64,000 nt of DNA from Sporichthya polymorpha DSM 43042 (GTDB lineage Bacteria; Actinomycetota; Actinomycetes; Sporichthyales; Sporichthyaceae). A program made the translations under genes and the position numbers. Location of the stretch: assembly GCF_000384115.1 (NCBI RefSeq), contig NZ_KB913029.1:3819057-3883056 (forward strand), in the 5' to 3' direction. The notes below the pieces were generated by a model. That model worked only from the letters and a program-made list of their open reading frames with translations. It did no database searches and was not told the origin of the DNA. Position 1 is the first letter of the stretch. Every line of letters begins with the position of its first letter. Below, in pieces: positions 57,816 to 64,000 of this stretch.

Positions 57816-58600
57816 TGCGCACGCTGCTCGGGCCGGCCGTCCCGGCCATGGAGTACTGGCTGCTGCGCAACCGGCGGCACTGGCGCACCCAGCTCACCGC
57901 GATGACCGTGACGCCGTTGCTGTACCTCACCGCGCTGGGATTCGGCGTCGGGACGCTGGTCGACGACAACGTCGGGGCCGGCGGTGTGCAGGGCGTCGAG
58001 TACCTGGTGTTCCTGGCGCCGGGCATCCTCGCCGTGACCGCGATGCAGCAGGGGTTCGAGGAGAGTTCCTGGCCCGTCATCGGTGCGCTGCGGTGGTGGG
58101 GGACCTACCCCGCGCAGCAGGTCACGCGCCTGCGCGTGCGCGATCTGCTGACGGGGCACCTGCTGTTCGTCGCGTTGAAGCTGACCGCGTCCGTGTGCGT
58201 CTTCACCGCGGTGGCGGCGTCGTTCGGTGCGTTCTCCTCGCCGTGGGTCCTCGCGGCGGTGCCGGCGGCGGTGCTCTGCGGGCTGGCGCACGCGGCGCCG
58301 GTCGCAGCGTTCGCGATCACGCGGCGGACCGAGATGAGCGTCGCCGCGTTCTACCGCTTCGTGGTGCTGCCGACGTCGCTGTTCTCCGGGGCGTTCTTCC
58401 CGGTATCGCAGTTGCCGGTGGGCGTGGAGCAGTTGGCGTACCTCACGCCGCTCTGGCACGGGGTCGACCTGTGCCGTGACCTGGCGCTCGAGCAGGGGTC
58501 GTTCGCCGGGGGTCTCGGGCACGTCGCCTACCTGCTCGCGTGGACGATCGGCGGCTTCGTCGTCGCCGTCCGGATGTACGGGCGGAGGTTGGCGCCGTGA
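57815..58600 (+). CDS. ABC-2 type exporter permease, subunit 1
   Basis: 261 residues with six membrane segments of the ABC-2 type. Marks: MEYWLLRNRRHWRTQLTAM at the N-terminus, EYLVFLAPGILAVTAMQQGF near residue 65, and LFSGAFFPVSQLPVG near 190. The start overlaps the ATPase stop and the stop overlaps the second permease (GTGA). It probably forms a heterodimer with the next protein. Confidence 0.88.
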   Translation: MRTLLGPAVPAMEYWLLRNRRHWRTQLTAMTVTPLLYLTALGFGVGTLVDDNVGAGGVQGVEYLVFLAPGILAVTAMQQGFEESSWPVIGALRWWGTYPAQQVTRLRVRDLLTGHLLFVALKLTASVCVFTAVAASFGAFSSPWVLAAVPAAVLCGLAHAAPVAAFAITRRTEMSVAAFYRFVVLPTSLFSGAFFPVSQLPVGVEQLAYLTPLWHGVDLCRDLALEQGSFAGGLGHVAYLLAWTIGGFVVAVRMYGRRLAP

Positions 58601-59409
58601 CCACGGTGGGGCGGGTGCTGCCGCCGCTTCCGCGCGTCGGCCGGCCGGCGCTGGGGGCGGGTCGGCACGTCGTCGAGCGGAACGCGCTGTTCTTCCGCGG
58701 CCACGTGCTCGTGATCCTCGGGGGGTTCTTCGAGGCGCTGTTCTACCTGCTCTCGATCGGTGTCGGGATCGCCGATCTCGTCGGCGACGTCGAGGGTCCC
58801 GGCGGCCGGACGCTGGAGTACACCGAATTCGTGGCGCCGGCCATGCTCGCGGCGTCGGCGATGAACGGCGCGGTCATGGAGAGCTTCAACATCATGGCCA
58901 AGCTGCACCTGTCGAAGGCCTACGAGGCGGTGCTCGCGACCCCGATCACCATTCGGGACATCGCGATCGGCGAGATCACCTGGACGCTGATGCGCGGCGG
59001 CGCCTACTCGGCGGCGTTCCTCGCGGTGATGGCCGCGCTGGGGCTGTGCTCGTCGTGGTGGGCGGTCCTCGCGCTCCCGGCGGCGCTGCTGGTCGGGTTC
59101 ACCTTCGCGGCCCTCGGCCTGGCGGCGGTGTCGCTGATCCGCGGATGGCAGGACTTCGAGTGGGTGATGACCGGCGTCCTGCCCATGTTCCTGTTCTCGG
59201 CGACCTTCGCCCCGCTGTCGACCTACCCGGACCCGGTCGCCTGGCTCGCCCGCGTGCTGCCGCTGTACCACGGCGTCGCGCTGCTGCGGGGGCTCACCAC
59301 GGGTGCCGTCGACGCCTCGCTGCTGCTGCACCTGCTGTACCTGATTGCGCTCGGCGCGGGAGCCTGTTGGCTCGCGATCCGGCGGCTGGAGGCGAAGCTG
59401 ATCACATGA
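58597..59409 (+). CDS. ABC-2 type exporter permease, subunit 2
   Basis: 270 residues with six membrane segments. It has EYTEFVAPAMLAASAMNGAV and FLFSATFAPLSTYPDPVAWL at equivalent sites to subunit 1, so the two are diverged paralogues. GTG at 58597 was chosen because it overlaps the upstream stop; the longer open frame has no membrane character. The stop overlaps the next gene by 4 bp. Confidence 0.88.
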   Translation: MTTVGRVLPPLPRVGRPALGAGRHVVERNALFFRGHVLVILGGFFEALFYLLSIGVGIADLVGDVEGPGGRTLEYTEFVAPAMLAASAMNGAVMESFNIMAKLHLSKAYEAVLATPITIRDIAIGEITWTLMRGGAYSAAFLAVMAALGLCSSWWAVLALPAALLVGFTFAALGLAAVSLIRGWQDFEWVMTGVLPMFLFSATFAPLSTYPDPVAWLARVLPLYHGVALLRGLTTGAVDASLLLHLLYLIALGAGACWLAIRRLEAKLIT

Positions 59410-59975
59410 ACGTGTTGGGGGCCCTGAGCGCCGCGGACCGCGGCTTCGACCGGCGGCTGCGGGAGGTCGGGGAGTCCGACTGGCACCGGCCCACCCCGTG
59501 CACCGACTGGGACACCTACCGCCTGGTGAACCACGTGGTCATCGGCGGCGGTCGGTACGGCCGCCTCGTCCGCGGCGGCACACGGGAGGACTTCCTTGCC
59601 GAGCGGCAGATCGACGCCCTCGTCACCGGCGCGCTGCCGGCCTGGGAGGAGAACCGGTCGCTGTGCGCCGCGGCGTTCGCCGAGCCCGGGGCGCTGGAGC
59701 GGATCGTCCCGTTCTCGACCGGCGACATCCCAGGGCGGATCCTGCTGCAGATCCGGGTCGTCGAGGTCGTCGTCCACACCTGGGACCTGGCCCGCGCGCT
59801 CGGGCTCGACGAGTCCTGCGAGCCGGACCTGGCGGCGTTCGCGCTGCGCGTCTGGCCGGAGAACGCCCTGCCGCTCGGGTTCGGGGGAGTCCCGTTCTTC
59901 GACCCGCCGGCCCCCGGCGACGCGCCGGGCTCGGACCTGGAGACGTTGCTCCGGCTGGCCGGTCGGACGCCCTGA
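59406..59975 (+). CDS. TIGR03086-family metal-binding (mycothiol-type, DinB-fold) protein
   Basis: 189 residues of the four-helix DinB/MDMPI fold. TPCTDWDTYRLVNHVV holds the first metal His, and RVVEVVVHTWDLARALG the second with a nearby Asp. Some relatives are mycothiol-dependent isomerases or transferases. It is fused to the exporter operon by a 4 bp overlap, so it may modify or detoxify the exported compound. Substrate unknown. Confidence 0.82.
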   Translation: MNVLGALSAADRGFDRRLREVGESDWHRPTPCTDWDTYRLVNHVVIGGGRYGRLVRGGTREDFLAERQIDALVTGALPAWEENRSLCAAAFAEPGALERIVPFSTGDIPGRILLQIRVVEVVVHTWDLARALGLDESCEPDLAAFALRVWPENALPLGFGGVPFFDPPAPGDAPGSDLETLLRLAGRTP

Positions 59976-60066
59976 CGGGTCCCGCGCCCCCCGCGGAGGC
60001 ACGGGCACCCCGGAGTGCTGGGTACGATGGGCCGCCACATCCCGATCTTTTCCGCAGGAGAGCCAC

Positions 60067-60393
60067 GTGTCCGGCAAGCAGTCAAAGACCTCACGCGCGT
60101 CAGTCCGCGCCGGTGCCGGCGCCGCTTCCGGCGCAGTCAACGTCCTCGGCGAGGTCAAGTACGTGATCCCGCTGAACCAGGGCAAGAACGCGTACATCCG
60201 CAACATCACCACCGGGCGCACCCCGAACGTGCGGACGAACTCCGACGCGTTCGTCGAGGAGATCCGCACCCTCGCCGCCGCCGGCCACGGAGCCAAGATC
60301 AAGGCCGAGCTCGAGGCCCTCGCGACCGAGTTCCCCGGCCAGGGCTGGGACGCCGCCCTGCAGCGACTCGTCGACGCCGAGGCGCTCAGCTAG
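60067..60393 (+). CDS. Hypothetical protein, 108 residues
   Basis: Starts at GTG 60067 behind CAGGAGAG, with TACGAT (60023-60028) as a possible -10, so expression signals are good. The first 25 residues are basic, Ser/Ala/Gly-rich and probably disordered (SGKQSKTSRASVRAGAGAAS). Residues 26-105 form a mixed alpha/beta region (GEVKYVIPLNQGKNAYIRNI, then DAFVEEIRTLAAAGHGAKIK). I do not recognise the family. The basic tail plus compact domain might suit nucleic-acid or ribosome binding, but this is a guess. Confidence 0.6.
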   Translation: MSGKQSKTSRASVRAGAGAASGAVNVLGEVKYVIPLNQGKNAYIRNITTGRTPNVRTNSDAFVEEIRTLAAAGHGAKIKAELEALATEFPGQGWDAALQRLVDAEALS

Positions 60394-60490
60394 TTCTCGC
60401 TGCTCCCGAACCGCCCCGCGCCGCCCGGCGTGGGGCGGTTCGTCGTTCCCGGGCCCGGCGCGTGCGCCCCGACCGGGCACACTGGCCCGC

Positions 60491-60685
60491 ATGCGGCTGT
60501 CGGACTTCTGGGACCGGATGCGGACCGAACTCGGGGCCGGGTACGCGGAGTCCTACGCCCGAGACACGGTGATCGCCGGCCTCGGTGGCCGGACCGTGAT
60601 GGAGGCCCTCGACGCCGGCGAGGACACCAAGACCGTCTGGCGGGCCGTCTGCGCCGCGCTGGAGCTCCCGCCGTCGCGGCGCTGA
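60491..60685 (+). CDS. DUF3046 protein
   Basis: A 64-residue protein of the DUF3046 family, nearly always just upstream of recA in actinobacteria. It has MRLSDFWDRMRTELGAGYAE, then SYARDTVIAGLGGRTVMEAL and a final WRAVCAALELP. Function unknown. ATG at 60491 has no Shine-Dalgarno; CACACT 7 nt before it may be a weak -10. The stop is followed by GGGGGT/ACCCCC hairpin at 60722-60736, a possible terminator before the recA promoter. Confidence 0.88.
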   Translation: MRLSDFWDRMRTELGAGYAESYARDTVIAGLGGRTVMEALDAGEDTKTVWRAVCAALELPPSRR

Positions 60686-60784
60686 GCGGCTCTCGCTGAC
60701 TGCTGACCCTTCCGGCGCGGTGGGGGTGTCACCCCCGGTGTGACGGGTGGGACGAAAATTTGTTCGAACCGTCGGCGTGGCGCG

Positions 60785-60813
60785 TTTCGTCGAACGGGTG
60801 TTCGAGCTAGCGT
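60785..60813 (+). promoter_or_regulatory. recA promoter with LexA SOS box
   Basis: The SOS box TCGAACGGGTGTTCGA (60790-60805) is a perfect TCGAAC-N4-GTTCGA palindrome, the Gram-positive/actinobacterial LexA site. It lies between TTTCGT (60785-60790, -35-like) and TAGCGT (60808-60813, -10-like), 17 nt apart, so LexA would block polymerase. Transcription would start about 105 nt before ATG at 60924. A separate GTTCGAAC palindrome is at about 60762. Confidence 0.8.
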
Positions 60814-60923
60814 TTTCCACACGCCGCGGCATCCACAGATCCGAGCACGGCGGGGCCGGTTGTCGGACCCGCATGGAAATGTCGCCGCCGACGAGATCCG
60901 ACGACCCGAGGTGGGGGCAAGAC

Positions 60924-61964
60924 ATGGCTCAGGCACCAGACCGCGACAAGGCACTCGACAACGCCCTGTCGCAGATCGAGCGGCAGTTCGGCAAGGGCTC
61001 GGTGATGCGGCTCGGTGACGACACGCGCGCACCGGTCGACGTCATCCCCACCGGCTCGGTCGCCCTCGACGTGGCCCTCGGCATCGGCGGTCTGCCCCGC
61101 GGGCGCGTCGTCGAGGTCTACGGCCCCGAGTCCTCCGGCAAGACGACCGTGGCCCTCCACGCGGTCGCCAACGCCCAGCGGAACGGCGGTGTCGCGGCCT
61201 TCATCGACGCCGAGCACGCGCTCGACCCGGAGTACGCCCGCAAGCTCGGCGTCGACACCGACGCGCTGCTGGTCTCCCAGCCGGACACCGGCGAGCAGGC
61301 GCTGGAGATCGCGGACATGCTGATCCGCTCCGGCGCGCTCGACATCATCGTCATCGACTCGGTCGCGGCCCTCGTGCCCCGCGCCGAGATCGAGGGCGAG
61401 ATGGGCGACAGCCACGTCGGTCTCCAGGCCCGCCTGATGAGCCAGGCCCTCCGCAAGATCACCGGTGCGCTGAACTCCTCGAAGACGACCGCGATCTTCA
61501 TCAACCAGCTCCGCGAGAAGATCGGCGTGATGTTCGGGTCACCGGAGACCACGACCGGTGGCCGGGCGCTGAAGTTCTACGCGTCGGTGCGGCTGGACGT
61601 CCGCCGGATCGAGACGCTCAAGGACGGGACGGAGCCGGTCGGCAACCGGACCCGCGTCAAGGTCGTGAAGAACAAGATGGCCGCGCCGTTCAAGCAGGCC
61701 GAGTTCGACATCCTCTACGGGCAGGGCATCAGCCGCGAGGGTGGCCTGATCGACATGGGCGTGGAGCACGGCTTCGTCCGCAAGTCGGGCGCTTGGTACA
61801 CCTACGAGGGTGACCAGCTCGGCCAGGGCAAGGAGAACGCCCGCAACTTCTTGAAGGACAACCCCGATCTCGCGAACGAGATCGAGAAGAAGATCAAGGA
61901 GAAGCTCGGCATCGGCGCGCAGCTCGACAAGCCCGTCGACGAGGACACCCCGACCGACTTCTGA
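60924..61964 (+). CDS. recA: Recombinase RecA
   Basis: 346 residues. Strand-exchange ATPase and SOS coprotease. Walker [10 protein letters not shown] near residue 69, MRLGDD and [21 protein letters not shown] before it, [24 protein letters not shown] around Walker B, loop L2 ([11 protein letters not shown]). ATG at 60924 is taken because the [22 protein letters not shown]-terminus starts there; the upstream frame is a shadow. No intein. recX follows after 20 bp. Confidence 0.97.
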   Translation: MAQAPDRDKALDNALSQIERQFGKGSVMRLGDDTRAPVDVIPTGSVALDVALGIGGLPRGRVVEVYGPESSGKTTVALHAVANAQRNGGVAAFIDAEHALDPEYARKLGVDTDALLVSQPDTGEQALEIADMLIRSGALDIIVIDSVAALVPRAEIEGEMGDSHVGLQARLMSQALRKITGALNSSKTTAIFINQLREKIGVMFGSPETTTGGRALKFYASVRLDVRRIETLKDGTEPVGNRTRVKVVKNKMAAPFKQAEFDILYGQGISREGGLIDMGVEHGFVRKSGAWYTYEGDQLGQGKENARNFLKDNPDLANEIEKKIKEKLGIGAQLDKPVDEDTPTDF

Positions 61965-61984
61965 GCGGTCCGGGGAGAACAACG

Positions 61985-62626
61985 ATGGCGGCGCGTTCAC
62001 GGCGATCCCGCAGCCGGCGGGAATTCGACCCGGACGCGCCACCGTCGTCCGTCGGGGCCCCCGGCGGTTCGCGTGGTGAGCCGCTTGGCCGCCGCGAGAA
62101 GCGAGAGAAGCCGCCCGCGGAACCGGTCGAGCCCTCGGCGCTCGCGCGGGAGATCTGCCTGCGGCAGCTCTCGCGCGGGCCACGGACGGCTGCGCAGCTC
62201 GCAGCCGCGATGGCCCGCAAGGGCATCGAGGAGGACGTCGCGAACGAGGTCCTCGAACGATTCACCGACGTCGGCCTGATCGACGATCAGGCCTTCGCCG
62301 AGGCGTGGGTGGAGAGTCGGCACACCGGCCGCGGCCTCGCCCGTCGCGCACTCGCCCACGAGCTGCGGACCCGCGGGGTGGACGCGGCTGTGGTGGCCGT
62401 CGCCGTCGCGGAGCTCGACCCCGAGCGCGAGCTCGAGACCGCGCGCACTCTCGCGACCAAGCGCCTCGCCGCGACCCGTGGTCTCGACACCCAGGTCCGG
62501 TTCCGCCGCGTCGCCGCCCTGCTCGCGCGCAAGGGTTACTCCGAGGCCGTCGCCTACCGCGTCATCCGCGAGGCGCTGGAGGCCGAGGGTGAGGACGAGG
62601 AGTTTCTCCCCGAAAGCGCACTCTGA
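61985..62626 (+). CDS. recX: Regulatory protein RecX
   Basis: A 213-residue RecA modulator that blocks filament growth. A Arg/Ser-rich N-tail (about 1-50) is followed by RecX repeats: REICLRQLSRGPRTAAQLAAAM, LIDDQAFAEAWVESRHTGRGLARRAL and VAALLARKGYSEAVAYRVIREAL. It is 20 bp after recA and likely co-transcribed. The 84 bp after it contains a 15 bp direct repeat and converges on a permease gene. Confidence 0.92.
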   Translation: MAARSRRSRSRREFDPDAPPSSVGAPGGSRGEPLGRREKREKPPAEPVEPSALAREICLRQLSRGPRTAAQLAAAMARKGIEEDVANEVLERFTDVGLIDDQAFAEAWVESRHTGRGLARRALAHELRTRGVDAAVVAVAVAELDPERELETARTLATKRLAATRGLDTQVRFRRVAALLARKGYSEAVAYRVIREALEAEGEDEEFLPESAL

Positions 62627-62654
62627 CACCCGCGAAGGTAATAAGCGCGTGCCA

Positions 62655-62701
62655 TGCTGCACTTTCGGGAGGGTGGCCGGGTGCTGTGCTGCACTTTCGG
62701 G
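62655..62701. repeat. 15 bp direct repeat between recX and the permease gene
   Basis: TGCTGCACTTTCGGG occurs at 62655-62669 and 62687-62701, 32 bp apart, in the convergent gap after recX. No hairpin or known site is recognised. Confidence 0.6.
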
Positions 62702-62710
62702 TGGGACGGG

Positions 62711-63616
62711 TCAGGTGGCGTCGGTGACGGCGGCGGCCTGGGTGACGGCGGCGCGGCTGTAGCGCCGGGCCTGGCGGCGCTCGAGCCACCGGGCGAAGGC
62801 GTCGACCGCCATGTTCAGCGCGACGTAGATGATCGTGATGACGATGACCGTCGGGATGATGTTGTACCGGGTGTCGTAGATGTTCCGGCCGACCCGGACC
62901 AGCTCGGGGTAGGCGATGATGAATCCGAGCGAGGTGTCCTTGAGGGCGACGACGGCCTGGCTGACGATCGAGGGCAGCATGATCCTCGTCGCCTGCGGCA
63001 GCAGGACCTGCCGCATGATCTGACGCTCGGTCAGGCCCACGGCCGCGGCGGCCTCGCGCTGCCCCTTCGGCACGGCGAGGATGCCCGCGCGGAACACCTC
63101 GGCGAGAACAGCGCCGTTGTAGAGCGTCAGCGCGATCACGAGCGGGGCGAGCGTCCCGAGCTGGTCGGTGCCGAGGATGGCGGCGAGGCGTTCGGGGAGG
63201 GCGTCGGAGAGGTCGTCGCCGACCGGCTCGAAGTCGCCGGAGAAGGCGATGAACAGGAACAGGATGAGGATGACGACCGGCGTCGCGCGGAAGAACTCGA
63301 CGAACGCGACGCAGGGCCAGCGCAGCCAGCGCCGGGTCGACAGTCGTCCGGCGGCGAGCAGGATGCCGAGGAGCAGCGCGAGGACGATCGCGAACAGCGC
63401 GGCGCGGATCGTCGCGCCCAGGCCGCGGGCGATGGCCTTCTGGATGCCGCGGTCGGTGAAGGGGTCCCAGAGGGTGGAGTCGAACTGCTCGCGCTGGTCA
63501 AGGCGCCAGATCACCCAGCCGACGAGCGCGGCGAAGACAGCGATGGCGAGGGCACCGAAGATCCGCGCCCGGCGGCGCGCCCGCGGGCCGGGGACGTCGA
63601 ACAGGACCAGGCTCAT
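62711..63616 (-). CDS. Glutamate-type ABC transporter permease (GluD/HisM family)
   Basis: 301 residues with an extended N-terminus and about five membrane segments. EFFRATPVVILILFLFIAF and the EAA loop EAAAAVGLTERQIMRQVLLPQ are typical of polar amino acid permeases of the HisM/GluD kind. The start overlaps the next gene's stop by 4 bp. With its partner and an ATPase and binding protein outside the window it should import glutamate or a similar amino acid. Confidence 0.88.
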   Translation of the reverse strand: MSLVLFDVPGPRARRRARIFGALAIAVFAALVGWVIWRLDQREQFDSTLWDPFTDRGIQKAIARGLGATIRAALFAIVLALLLGILLAAGRLSTRRWLRWPCVAFVEFFRATPVVILILFLFIAFSGDFEPVGDDLSDALPERLAAILGTDQLGTLAPLVIALTLYNGAVLAEVFRAGILAVPKGQREAAAAVGLTERQIMRQVLLPQATRIMLPSIVSQAVVALKDTSLGFIIAYPELVRVGRNIYDTRYNIIPTVIVITIIYVALNMAVDAFARWLERRQARRYSRAAVTQAAAVTDAT

Positions 63617-64000
63617 CGGAGCACCGCCACTCGGCGCTCGAACCAGGCGGCGAACGCGGTGATGACGAAGACGATGACCATGTAGCCGCCGGCGATGCCG
63701 AAGAAGATCCAGTACAGCGAGTCGGCGTGGTCGCGGAGCAGGCCCGACATCACGTACGAGGCCTCGGTGACCCCGAACGCCTCCGCGACCGCGGTGTTGC
63801 GGACGAGCGCGATGAGGATGTTCGTGATCGGCGGGATCGCGCTGCGGGTGGCCTGCGGCAGCACGATCAGCGTCAGGTTCTGGCGGAACGTCATGCCCAG
63901 GGCGCGGGCCGCCTCGGCCTGGCCGGCGCTGACGGCGTTGATGCCCGACCGGATCGCCTCGCAGATGAAGGCCGAGGTGTAGGCGGTCAGGGCGAGTACC
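63613..64000 (-). CDS. Glutamate-type ABC transporter permease (GluC-like), 5' end beyond window
   Basis: Only the C-terminal 128 residues are inside the window; the frame continues past 64000. The EAA loop is seen as EAARALGMTFRQNLTLIVLPQ, then IPPITNILIALVRNTAVAEAF and a final membrane segment with WFERRVAVLR. ATG inside the visible part (63894) is an internal Met, not the start. Partner of the downstream GluD-like permease; the 4 bp overlap implies coupling. Confidence 0.85.
   Translation of the reverse strand, partial: VLALTAYTSAFICEAIRSGINAVSAGQAEAARALGMTFRQNLTLIVLPQATRSAIPPITNILIALVRNTAVAEAFGVTEASYVMSGLLRDHADSLYWIFFGIAGGYMVIVFVITAFAAWFERRVAVLR

Noticed and set aside
60924-61964. Intein in recA, as in some mycobacteria
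   Set aside because: The coding sequence is a normal 346 residues with uninterrupted RecA motifs.

Overview
The window is about 64 kb of very GC-rich DNA with GTG, ATG and a few TTG starts, dense co-directional operons and overlapping stop/start codons. Gene order matches the conserved core of Actinomycetota and can be recognised from Mycobacterium tuberculosis: dxr-rip1-ispG-GNAT; proS / DUF4439 / rimP-nusA-ylxR-infB-rbfA-truB-ribF-rpsO-pnp-M16-dapB; thyX-dapA-rnj-ftsK; pgsA-cinA-clgR; DUF3046-recA-recX. A TIGR03086 (mycothiol-type) protein and a multi-sensor SpoIIE phosphatase fit the same phylum. I cannot name the genus.

Layout. 1-4.7 kb: two polyamine-type ABC permeases followed by gamma-aminobutyraldehyde and succinate-semialdehyde dehydrogenases, a putrescine/GABA route. 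4.8-13.2 kb: a META lipoprotein, two MEP isoprenoid genes around a site-2 protease, two acetyltransferases, a small membrane protein, and a prolyl-tRNA synthetase-like gene at the usual proS position that has lost the TxE proline-binding loop and other catalytic-domain residues but keeps its editing and anticodon-binding domains. 13.2-15.1 kb: a HAD hydrolase converging, across a long palindrome, on a DUF4439 gene and a lipoprotein gene. 15.2-28.1 kb: the translation/RNA block (rimP to pnp), an M16 protease and dapB. 28.3-36.6 kb: an LPGTG surface protein, thyX, dapA, RNase J, a second copy of the palindrome, ftsK and an untracked 57-residue membrane protein. 36.8-42.4 kb: an OFA-type MFS carrier with a 54-residue partner, then rimO, pgsA, cinA, clgR. 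42.5-45.9 kb: dps facing a hemerythrin-encapsulin-hemerythrin cluster. 46.0-55.5 kb: an aldolase/adducin-like enzyme, an RsbW-GAF-PAS-GAF-GAF-SpoIIE protein, nei2 and lhr. 55.6-60.0 kb: a methyltransferase behind a tandem operator, an internally deleted DinB protein, and an ABC-2 exporter with a TIGR03086 protein. 60.0-62.6 kb: a small unknown gene, DUF3046, and recA-recX with an SOS box in the recA promoter. 62.7-64.0 kb: two glutamate-type ABC permeases on the minus strand, the last cut by the window edge.

The most interesting points are the ProRS-like protein, which looks converted to an editing-only or non-catalytic role; the encapsulin compartment, whose cargo hemerythrin carries a recognisable targeting tail while a paralogue on the other side of the shell gene does not; two copies of a 50-56 bp perfect palindrome; a repeated spacing of TAnnnT hexamers 5-8 nt before start codons, suggesting leaderless mRNAs for core genes; and short tandem duplications that span stop codons at several genes.
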